A stretch of 64,000 nucleotides of DNA, from positions 1,415,691 to 1,479,690 of the forward strand of contig JAKOGI010000005.1 in the NCBI GenBank assembly GCA_029747015.1. Direction: 5' to 3'. Both the position numbers and the translations under genes were made by a program. The stretch comes from Carnegiea gigantea (lineage: Eukaryota; Streptophyta; Magnoliopsida; Caryophyllales; Cactaceae). This document shows, one piece after another, positions 25,275 through 35,900 of this stretch (position 1 is the stretch's first letter; each line of letters begins with the position of its first letter). The notes under the pieces were generated by a model. It saw nothing but the letters and a program-made list of their open reading frames with translations. It had not been told where the DNA came from and searched no databases.

Positions 25275-25487
25275 TTGCTTACTGCTTGGGATGATTTATA
25301 GGAAATTGTCAAACTGAGTTGTGTGCATTTTGTGCCTAATTGTTCACCTTCTGAGTGAACACCGAAGAGCTTAAGAGGGGTTGCTTACTGCTTGGGATGA
25401 TTTATAGGAAATTGTCAAACTGAGTTGTGTGCATTTTTGTGCCTAATTGTTCACCTTCTGAGTGAACACCGAAGGGCTTAAGAGGGT
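25275..25487 (+). repeat. Near-perfect 106/107-bp tandem duplication
   Basis: Copy 1 at 25275-25380 and copy 2 from 25381 differ by one inserted T in a T run and one A-to-G change. It lies inside the leader intron of the coiled-coil gene. Confidence 0.9.
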
Positions 25488-25939
25488 TTGATGTCTTCAA
25501 TAGATTGTAGACTGTGGAGCACATTTGAATCGGCTGGAAGATTTTGGCCTACTCCTCCCCAGCTAGTGAGGACGGTATATGGGAAATTTTGGGCCCTCAT
25601 TCTTTGAAAAGTGTATTTCCGTGTTTATCGTGAGCAAAGTTTCCAGAGGCTGTTTGTTTTTTAAGTTCAATGTGCATCATTCTATCCCATTTCTAGAGGT
25701 GAAATGTTCATTCTTAGAGAAGAGAATTTAGTTATTGAGGGGTGTACAATTCATGATCATCCATTCATAATCACGATCTAAACTTTGATATGTTAATGTG
25801 CCCTGAATCTCTTTTTAACACTTCTTCAGTCTTGTTTGCTGAGCTATCTATTTTGCTTATCTCTTGAGCTTTCAATATGTTCTGCCTTCATCATTTTCTA
25901 GCCAATGTGATACACCTGTAAAGTAGCTTGAATGTAATA

Positions 25940-26189
25940 CAACAACAACACCACCACCACCTCCCAGTGTGGGTTCCGCTTTCGCGGGGTTTGGGGAGAT
26001 CCAGCTGTAGGCAACCTTACCCCTGCTAGTATTTCTACCCGTAGAGAGGCTGTTTCCAAGAGACCCACAAAAAAGGATTTTGAAACCATTTTGAAGAAGA
26101 AAGACTTTGTAAAACATTTAATGAAAAATTAAAGATACATTGCAAGGAAAGACTACGATAAATAAAAAGACCAGTTGCTAGAGCTATGT
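25940..26189 (+). mobile_element. Au-like SINE with 19-bp target-site duplication
   Basis: AAGTAGCTTGAATGTAATA occurs at 25921-25939 and again at 26190-26208. The body contains CAA/CCA repeats, CCGCTTTCGCGGGG, TGTAGGCAACCTTACCCC and AGAGAGGCTGTTTCC, as in the copies at 12.8 and 59.1 kb. The duplication is perfect, so the insertion is young. Confidence 0.88.
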
Positions 26190-27324
26190 AAGTAGCTTGA
26201 ATGTAATAGGGAGGAAATATTGAGCTTTTTCAAATGGGAACTTCTCCATCGTGTGTGCTTGATTTATTCTCGTGTTCTGATTTTCCGCTCTTGCAAAGGA
26301 AAAGGATCAAGGTCTCACCAACTATCCGTTTATTGAGGGGATGTTTTCCTTCATCAGATGGACAAGGTTATGAGTTCAGTTGTCCAATGGCCAGTGTTTA
26401 AGGTGCAAACAGAAATTGAGTTCTTGAGAAACTACAGGGACACGGTTCTGCATGCAGAAAAATACTGGGGTCTGAATTCTGATAGTGTTAAAAGTAGTCT
26501 GTAGTGGTGTGTCGTATTGCCTTTATTAGTTTGTGTAGGAGGTGCTATTCATATGATTGTTTTCTAGTCTAGTTTCTAGAATATTAACTGCCAGGCGATT
26601 TGTTAGATAGAGGTATGAACTTAGGATTAACCCCGTAAGATCTTTAAAATGAAAAGGGGGGGGGTATACAAAAACTGACACCATGAAGGATTTCATGTCA
26701 CACAGTTGTAAGCAGCATGATTAAGTCATTAGGTATTGTCAACGCCTTTACGAGGCATTTTGTCTGTATCCCTTCAAAGAAGTCACAATTTAATATTCAT
26801 TGTTTTATGTTAAGATCTATCGGTTGTCGTAGTCTTACATTGACTTTTACATGTACAAACTGTTATTGTTGTTGTTGGTTTCAAAATTTGTTGTGCTTAT
26901 TAATGTCAATACTGGAATGGGAATAAATGTTTATCCTATCAGAATGTCTGCTACTAGTAAATTGGAGATGGTACTGCCCATTGACCCCCAAAACTGCTTA
27001 TAATGCTTTATATTACTGGTTACGAGTGTGCACAACAGATGCCGCGTCATCTACATGTATGTGTGTATGTGCCTGGTTCTTTACTCAAACACAGTTGAAA
27101 TTAGCTTTAGTTCAATGCACAGCAGCTCCTTCTCCCCCCCCCCCCCCCCCAAAAAAGAAGTTTCTTGAAGATATGTAGCATATTTGTTGTGCAGATATGA
27201 GACAGTGGAAAAAAGAAAACGCCTTTACTACTCATATGTAATCCTTTGATGAGCCTAGTTTGGCAATTGTTTTCATTAATTATTCAATTAAACTATTACT
27301 TGATGTGTTGGATGTGTTTTGTAG

Positions 27325-30180
27325 ATGTCCACAAGCTCCAAAAGTGATAGTGACGACTCCATTTTGGATATAGAGGAACTAATACTCATTGAAGCCAGAT
27401 GCAGAGAGGTATGCTTGCTATACTTCCTGTGGGTTGCTTTTGGATGTCATTGGAAGAAATAACCATTGGTTTTTTCATAGATGTCCTTGAGATTGTTGAA
27501 TGGGTACTTTGAAGTATCCCTCCCCCCCCCCCCCCCCCAAAAAAAAAAAAATGAATGTTGTGTATCTCCCTTCTCACTGATTCTTCTTTTTGTGGATTAT
27601 TTTGGCTGTAGCTAAGAAAAGAGAAGGATTTACTAAAGGAGACACAATCCCAGAGTTTTAACTTGATCAAAGTAATGTTTACCATTCTACTTGGCCTCTT
27701 TCATTATTTGTTTGCTTCTTGTTTGGAGTATCAATATGATTATATTGCTAGAATTTCCTGAATTTGAAACAGGTAAGAAAATTTGTTTCAGTTCATAGCA
27801 CGGACTGATAAGAGCGACTGCAGGTTTTGCATATAACCATGATGCTTAATGTTGTTATGACTTATGGGACATTATGTGATGTAGAAGCTGGAGCTGCATG
27901 TAAGGAGACTCAATGAAGCTCGCTCAGTAGACAGGAAGCAAATTCAGGAGCTGGAAAGGGAGTTGAGCAACTGCCATCAGGAAATAGGTAATCGATTCTA
28001 TTTCTTTGGTTCAACCTTTTGCTATTGGTTTCTGTTTATTTTTCATTGATGTTATGTTAGAAGCGGATATCATACCATCACAACAATGGATTTCTGCCAT
28101 CTCTTGATTGCAGTCTGTTTGCAGTAATATCTATCTTTTAGTATGTGGCATTATTGGTTTCATATCCAGACTATGTGATAGCGATCCACTCCAAACCTAA
28201 GTAAAACTCAATTTTATACCATAATCAACTCCGAAAATTATATGACACAAAAGGAGCATGTATAGCCTATTAATTAAGTGCAAGTAGAATAACTGAGTCC
28301 AAATATTATCAGGCTACTACTTATCATAATATCACTCATACTTTAAGATTTAATGTCTTTAAAAATGTTTATTTAAAATTATAGAAAAAATACAATTAAA
28401 ATATCAAAATATAATAATTTTCTGGAACAAAAATTCATATTATGCATCACAATCTTCTTGCTCTCGTTGGTTGCTGTCTGCATCAGTAATCAGTATGGAT
28501 GTTGATAATCGAACTTGTTGCTGTCATTTACCTACATATTGGGCCTTTTGTTTAAATGCTGGATACAATATTCATTTCTGTCCAATGTCCACAAGACAGT
28601 CGTGTGCCTGTATAGAGGAATGCTTCGTGAAACCTTTATTTCTCACCCTAGAGTAGGTGCTTCATAGTGAATAGGATTGTAAAGGTTGGAAAGTTCTGAA
28701 GAGGCACCTTATTCTCTCCATTGCTAAGGCTTGCTCAAAGTAATCCGCAATTCACATGAACAAAGACTGGCTAGGTCTTGCCTTCATTGGCTTTTCTGCC
28801 TCTAATCACACTCTAGAAAAAGGAGAAAAAGAGTGAGAAATAGAATGGAGTCATTGGGAGGAGTGGAGATTGCCTGCCGCAGTACAGCAGAAGGCTCAGG
28901 TTGAAGTTGCATTGCTTTATCTCTTTAGTGTGGGAATTAATTGATGGCAGTTATAGGTTCATGGTGGTTGAAGCTGCCGGTTCTTTTAAATGTGTCCCCC
29001 CCCCCCTCTCTTTGTCCCTTTTGTTGAGAGTTAGGGGTGGGTGTGGAGATGGTTTGCTGCTAATGTAAATCCCCCCCCCCCCCCAAAAAAAAAAACTAAC
29101 TAAGCTAGCTGCTCAGAACTTAGAAGTTACAAGCGGCTACAGATCTAGTTTTGGTAGTGTCTGATTGATTCTTGCGAAACTTCAAGTTCCTGAGGTGGCA
29201 GATCCATAGGGAACGATATTCTTGTGGTCATGAACCTGTGATTGTTGTTTCCCAGAAAAACTAAAGACTGTCGTGCACTCTTTGTAATGTGAGAATTATA
29301 GGATGTCTTGTCAGAAATCACAATTGATCATTCATTTCAGTGTATTATTCTTTCAATTCCAGACTATTTGCAGGATCAACTGAATGCAAGAAATGCAAAA
29401 GTGGAATGTCTGGAAGAGGAGGTTTTCAGCTTACGAGAAGAAGTAAAAAAATCAAATTCCCAGTGCGAATTCTTGATGCAGGAACTAGAGGCCCGAGAAA
29501 TAGAACTACAAAAGTCAAGTTTGCACATTGCAAACCTAGAAGAATCTATTTCATCTTCCACATTAGAGTACCAATGCGAAATAGAGAGCATGAGACTGGA
29601 AATGATGGGTTTGGAGCAAAGGTGCTCTGAGCCTCAGAATCCCAGGGGATTAAGTGAGTTACTTCATGAGCTTGAACTACAGCTCAATGATGCACAAAAA
29701 AACATCAGAAAATTGGAAAATGAGAACAAGCAAGTTAGAGACATGCTTGATGCATCTCAAAAAGGGGTCAAGTTATTTTGCCAGAAACTCCAAGATCATT
29801 TCAAGATAACACTCAATGGTCAATGTGATGAAGTTCTGCGATCACTGCTCTCGAAACTTCTCGCAGTGAGAGCACACGATGCAGATCGAAAAGGCAGGGG
29901 AGAGGGGATGGCATATCAACTACATGAATATGAAGAACTTGTTAAGCAGCTTAGGGAAGAACTTAGAAAAGAGAAACGGAAGGCAAAAGATGAGGCTGAG
30001 GATCTTACTCAAGAAATGGCAGAGTTGAGATACCAAATGACCGAGTTACTTGAGGAAGAGCGCAAACGCCGTGCTTGCATTGAGCAGGCGTCTTTGCAGA
30101 GAATATCTGAGCTGGAGGCACAGCTTCGGATGGAGCAGAGGAAATCTGCTGGCCCTGTTAGGTATATCTGTCAAACATAA
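27325..30180 (+). CDS. Long coiled-coil protein of an uncharacterised plant family
   Basis: Exons 27325-27408, 27612-27671, 27885-27987 and 29363 to at least 30161. The joined phases are consistent (0, 0, 1). The N-terminus is serine- and aspartate-rich (MSTSSKSDSDDS), then almost the whole product is heptad-like and charged, for example KLELHVRRLNEAR and LREELRKEKRKAKDEAEDL, predicting extended coiled coils. It resembles plant proteins annotated only as myosin-heavy-chain-like; the role is unknown and no motor domain is present. A donor AG|GTATAT at 30162 is possible, but no further coding exon was recognised, so the protein may end at the TAA 30178-30180 after about 354 aa. The 5' leader is probably the duplicated segment at 24.5 kb. 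Confidence 0.75.
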
Positions 30181-31640
30181 CCTAGACTGTTGTGGTTTTT
30201 CTGCATCTTTTCCTTTGTTTTTAAATTATAAAGAAAAAGGAGTCTGGTGAGTGGTGAGCTTAACTTGGCGTTGAATTGTTAGAATATATTTGGAGCATAG
30301 GGTAGAAATAAAGGGCGCGCCCCCCCCCCCCCCCCAACAAAAAAAAAAAAAAAAAGAAAAACCAAAACCTTGTCCAAAGAACTGTATAGATTGTACAGAA
30401 TGTAGGCAATTTTGCAACTCTGAGATGTTTTTGGAGTGATGGTTAATGATATTGGTTAAATAAAAAATTTACTGCATTCATTTGGTGAATAATTGTTTGG
30501 GATGTTGGTTTCTGCTCTGTGGTCTCTAGTAATGTTGTTGAAAAACCAGTTGAGATACACCCCCTTCAAATTCTAGGGCAGTAAAAGGCAGTATTTCAAG
30601 TTTGGTGTTTGATAAAGGTTTTATTCATGAGATTTTGAACAGGATGAACTAACTTTGGATAAATTATCTGTTTTGAGTGAGTTCATAGTCCAAACTAGCA
30701 TAATTTTTTTTTTTTTTAAACAATAGATGCCTTTTTTTTTGGGGGGGGGGGGGCTACAAGAGTATGCTTATGTTTTTGGTTTCAAACTAACATTTTTAAC
30801 TAGGGTATGTTTGGCGGGGGAAAGTCATTTTCCCAGAAAATTAACTCCTTTGGGATGAAAATTGATAATTGATGACTAGTTTATTTTCCCAAAAATGCAT
30901 AAACGCAGTGTTGTTATGGGGGACAAATAATTAGATGCTAGTTTTTTTATTAAAAAAAAATAATTGGTTGCCAGTTTAGGTTATTGAATCGGCTAATTTG
31001 GTGAAAAGAACTTCAAGTGACTGTGTGTCCTACGTTCGGTAAATGATCAATGTCTTTCCATGAGCATTCTATACAATAATGAGTTCAGTGTTGGTTTTTT
31101 CTCTCTCCATGTACACGCACATATGTACATTAAAGAAAAACAAATTTTTGACATATATCATTCTTACAAAATTTCTATTTTTTTCACTTTTTTCTTTTTA
31201 AAAAGACATAAGTTAGTCAATTATCTATGAAAAATTTCCTTTCACATAAAATGATTTTATAAAGTTACTTGCAATTTGAAAGATTTTCTTCCCCCCCCCC
31301 CCCCCCAAAAAGGGACAATGTTAAACTATAGTAATGCATTATATTACATTCCTAATGTTCAGTTATATTATTAATAAAAGAAATTTTAACTATCAAAATC
31401 ATATACAGTCTTAATTCGAAATCTATATTAATATTTTTAAAATCAGAATCTATCAAAAAAGGAAGATATAAATGACCAAATAAATCATTTAATTATAGTA
31501 ATGAAAGCTCACAAGGAATACAAAACTAAAGAATTAAAGTTACGCAGCAATATTTATTAAATAACTAATGTGGAATCTTAGTTATAAATTAATAGTACCA
31601 ACGTTCAAGATGCTTTTCCAATATTGACATCATTGTTCTG
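30181..31640. other. Spacer with homopolymer tracts and MITE end
   Basis: No gene is supported. It contains a C16 then A-rich tract at 30320-30355, T9-G13 at 30732-30753, C16-A5 at 31291-31311, and a solo end of the 8.9-kb MITE family near 30803-30840. Confidence 0.5.
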
Positions 31641-31644
31641 TCCT

Positions 31645-31654
31645 TATATATAAA
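31645..31654 (+). promoter_or_regulatory. TATA box of the small-peptide ORF
   Basis: TATATATAAA lies 46 bases before the ATG at 31700. This spacing allows a short leader. Confidence 0.35.
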
Positions 31655-31699
31655 TTACGTCACATTTTATCTTGGATCTTCAATGGCAGAAGTAAACAC

Positions 31700-31828
31700 A
31701 TGAAGAAGCTTACGGTCTTCTTTCTCAACGTACTCATTGGGGTTGCATTCTTCTTGTTTGATTGTGAATGTTATGGCCTACGGGGAAGAACACCACAAGA
31801 AGAAACAACAAGAGCCGTAGCAGCATGA
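31700..31828 (+). CDS. Possible small secreted peptide (42 aa)
   Basis: The ORF encodes 42 residues: MKK, then a hydrophobic stretch LTVFFLNVLIGVAFFLF that looks like a signal peptide or membrane anchor, then about 22 polar residues (GLRGRTPQEETTRAVAA near the end). A TATA box stands at 31645-31654. A six-codon upstream ORF (31683-31703) overlaps the start through ATGA, an arrangement that could couple or limit translation. I do not recognise the family. The polar tail is short for known signalling peptide families and the ORF could be accidental; confidence is therefore modest. Confidence 0.35.
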   Translation: MKKLTVFFLNVLIGVAFFLFDCECYGLRGRTPQEETTRAVAA

Positions 31829-32992
31829 CAAGAATTGCAAAAGTGACGCTTTTTTTTCTCCACACTTCTTCCACTCCTTCCTAGGTTTCTCTTCTCCTAT
31901 GATCTTTGATGTGATTTAATAATTTAATTATTAAGGGATGAACATATTATTTTAGATTACAGAGGATTCATTAATATGACAGCTTTGTTGATATTATATT
32001 GATGATTTAGGTTTTATACATTAAATATTAATATATTCATCATAATGGAAATTATATATCAAACTTTCTTATCTAAAATATTAACTCACAAATTAAAATA
32101 GAGAATAATTACATTGATAAATTATATGCATCATCGTATAAGTCATTAACACTAGTTTTACTTAAAAACAATTTAATTAGGCGATGAATAAATACTTGAA
32201 TTATTTCTCGCCTCTAGAAATGGTCTTTTCCATGTTTAAAAATGGGATATTCAATAAATTCGATTGATTGATAAGAGTTGATTTTCTGTTACGATAAATT
32301 GAGGAAACAATAGGCAGTCCAATAGCTGCTTCGGCGGTTGCACGCAATAATAAAATATAAGATCATCAAACCTCTTTACAAGCAATTGTTTTACAACATC
32401 AGAAACAGTATATTAATAATTTAATTATGAAAAAAGTTTTGAGGTTATGTTTAAATGTAGTGCTATTAGATTCATAAAACTAACTTGAATACTAAAAGAT
32501 GAACTGAACTGAACTGAACCAACACTCGAAATATGTTAACTTGATTCAAACTCGAATACGAATTGGTTAGAGTCGAAACTGACGGATCAAAATCGAATCT
32601 TAATACAAGTTTGTCTATCAGAACAAAATATTAACTCAATCTTCATAGAAAGTGAATCTTCAAATCCCAAAAAAAAAAAAAAAAAAAAGCACAAGTGAAC
32701 CAATGTATTTTGCTCTTGCCCAGAACAAAATAACGTCAAGATCGGGTGAAAATCACACTCCCATCACACTCAAAGACCCAGTGGTGTTGAGGTGCTCATC
32801 GTGTCTCAGTTCTACTTCCACCGATTACCCTCAATCACAAAAATCAAAATCTTCCATTGAAGTCTCTTACAAACTAGAACACTCTGGTACTCTAATCATC
32901 TTGCTTGTTTTTTCCCATAAATTTTCAACAACCAATTCATTGTAATCAGAACAGAGAATCCCAGTTCCAATCAGAGAGAGAACACAGCAACA
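31829..32992. other. Spacer and leader before the DUF1350 gene
   Basis: AT-rich DNA with a short CTGAA repeat near 32501-32520 and an A19 run near 32670-32688. The last 200 bases are probably promoter and 5' UTR of the gene starting at 32993. Confidence 0.45.
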
Positions 32993-35900
32993 ATGGCAGC
33001 ATCAGTTTCAGCTTCAAATTCAATCTTATCCCCATTCCCATTGCAAACCCTAAAAAAATCAGCAACCTTACCCACTTTGAAATGGAACCCGTTTCATCAA
33101 AGCAGAATTTCCGCCCCTAAGATGGCTTATAGTGGTGGGTATGCAGGAAGAGGAAGTGCTGGCAGTTTCAGAGGTAGCCCTCTTTCTGTTGATTACAAAA
33201 CTGCTAGTGGAAATGGGATGATTTCAGTTGATACTTGCTTGGTTCTTCCTCCACCAAAGACAGAGAAACCCCGTGCCATTATTGAGTTTCTTGGAGGAGC
33301 CTTCATTGGAGCTGTTTCCCATGTTACCTACAGGTTTTCTTTTGTTTATTAATTTCATCTTTTGCTTATCTGGGCAGCCATGAATTTATGGCAATGTTTT
33401 TTGTGTCTAGGGTTCTAGAATATTGTCCACTTTTACAAAGTCACATTATGGTAATTTATTATTTAGTTACTATTTTCTTTAGATTACAGTGAACTATAGC
33501 AGAAATGTAGAATGATTCAAACTGTCCTTTACTATTGTTAGAAAACTGCCTTTCTATACTACAGGTAAGACTGCTGCATATGATCTCCCTCACCGAGCTT
33601 AGGTGGGAGATTGCATATGGATTTCTATTCAGATTCTAGAAATTAGGATTTAGGGAATGTGCAGAAGCTAAAAACCCTTTTTTTTTGCCCCGGGGGGGGG
33701 GTTGTGATTGAGCTATTTTTTTTTTCCCCCGGGTGCAAAGGAGGCGCAAAGGTCAATATAGGTAAAATCCGAATTCAGATATCTAATAACAACTCCCTGA
33801 GACTCTATCACTGTTGAATTGGTTGACATCTGCGTCATCAAGTGTTTGGTTTAACTTAAATGGGCTGTAACTTGAAGGAAAGTGCATTATTTTCAACTAG
33901 GCTTTTTCCTCGAAGCAAATGAGTTGCTGATGGCCCGCCTTCCCTCTTGGGTGTGTGTTTCCAGCTATCTGGTTGAGTTGTTGGCGAAGGAAGGCTTCCT
34001 GGTTGTGTTAGTTCCTTATAGGGTGACATTCAATCATGAAGATGCTATGAGGGAGGTCTATCAGAGGTTTAATACCTGCCTGGATATCCTTCTCAATTCC
34101 GGCTTGCCTGATGCAAAACTTGCCGCTTCCCAGCTTGTTGATCTTCCTGTTTTCTCTGTTGGCCACAGGTTAGTTAAGTGCTTCATGCTTCTCCATTTCG
34201 TGGGTGTCGATTGGTACTTGCAAACACAATGCATGTCTAACTATAGCCTATAGCATGACTCAGACATGGCAGGCTCTGTGTCTAGAACAATTGGGCTTTC
34301 TTTGTTGCATATGTGACTTCTGCTTTCATCTTATTTGTGGGCACTATTTTTGTGCAAGCTTTTGATATTTACCAAATATTGTTGCCTAGTAAGAGGCCTA
34401 TAGATCAATTGTCTCTAACCCACCTAGTAGTAGGAATACTATGGTGCATTTGTGCAACATTTTGCTTTTGCTTGGTCTGCAAATGTTGTGGTGAATGGTG
34501 GGCTCTTGAATTGCGCCATGTTATTTGTGTTGATTGATTGATAAGAAATGTCAAAGCTCCTTTCTAGCCAACCTTCTTTGCCATTGGATGGGATCAATGC
34601 ATTGCACTAGGACTGGTAAGCAGTATGTTGTACAGTCTTTACACTGTGATTACTGAGCAGTATGTTTCACCAACTAGCTTATTACCTGTGCCAGCTGAGA
34701 ATGCTCAATGTTCATTTTATTGCTGATAATGCTTGTGGAAGAGAGTTAGGAAAAGAGGCTAGATAAGAGTCACAAGATACTGACTAGCTCTTAATGCTTT
34801 TGTTTTCTTGCAAAACCATTAATAATTCCCGTTAGATTGCCAAGTATGTAGTTGTTATTACTTGTCATTTAGGACAGTCTATATTGTTTTCTTCAGATTT
34901 CTTACCCGTTATAATTAATTATGCAGTAATGGAGCACTGCTTCAGGTGATGGTAGCAAGCTACTTTTCTGAAAAATTACCAAAGGTTGGTTTCCTTATGT
35001 TTTCCCCTTTCTTTATTTACTGAAGAAGTTAGGCACCTTGGAAAAGAATTTTGGGAAGAGTGACTATCTTGGTAATATCACAAAGAGTATATCTTTTTCT
35101 GGCAGGCCAATGCTGTACTTTCATTCAACAACAAGTCAGCAGCAGAGGCGGTGCCCAACTTTGAACAGGTAATGGCATTTGCGTTTAATTTTTTTTAATG
35201 TGCTTGGTTACCATATCTGTTTTCCTCTAACCAAGTAATCAGTTCTTGTAATGTGATCAAACTAACTCCTGAGCTCAGACAATTTCTTGACTGCTTTGAG
35301 AGTCATCTACTATGCTGAGTTTTCAGTTGAATCAGTTGTGTGCTGATAACCAATATATATTTGGGAATGACCACTTCATAATTTCTTGGCTCGAAACTCC
35401 TATTTCTCTGTTGAGACCCTGGTTGTGCGATTGTACTTATGGACATCTTGTTGAATACAAATTGTTGTATAAATAACTTACCATTGGAGGCTTGTGGTCT
35501 TAAGCATTGAATTAGGCTTCTTGGCATGCTTTAAATTAGCAAGTGACAGTGTCATGCTTTCCATTTTCAGAGTGAATTCCTGGGTTTAGCAACACAGCCA
35601 GCCAACCCAGTTCACAGTGGTTGAGTTGGATTCCCCAGTGCATTTCAGTTATTCCCAGTACACATGCAGCAAAAGCAATGGCCAAAATTTCTTATGATTT
35701 TGAACTTGATGGTGTTCGTATCTATCTTTTTTGGCCTCTTCTGTCTTTAACAAAAGCAAAGTGAGCCCTTTCAGTAGCGCGCGTCGCAACATGCAAGCAC
35801 TAAGCGAACACCAGAAATGGTTATTTCTATTAAGACAATACCGTTGGCTTGAAATGGTTCGTGAGGGGGCGCTTCGTGATTTAAACAAAGAATTTAATGC

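Larger units (their letters stand above)
24457..26300 (+). promoter_or_regulatory. Duplicated leader and 5'-UTR intron, copy 2 (upstream of the coiled-coil gene)
   Basis: Counterpart of 10474-12020. The non-coding first exon probably ends at 24692 (TTCGAG followed by GTACTTTT) and splices to 27325, where an acceptor GTAG directly precedes the ATG. It is interrupted by an Au-like SINE (25940-26189) and by a recent 106-bp tandem duplication (25275-25487), neither present in copy 1. Confidence 0.6.

Noticed and set aside
28471..28656. ORF inside the long third intron of the coiled-coil gene
   Set aside because: No homology seen and not phase-compatible with the exons on either side.
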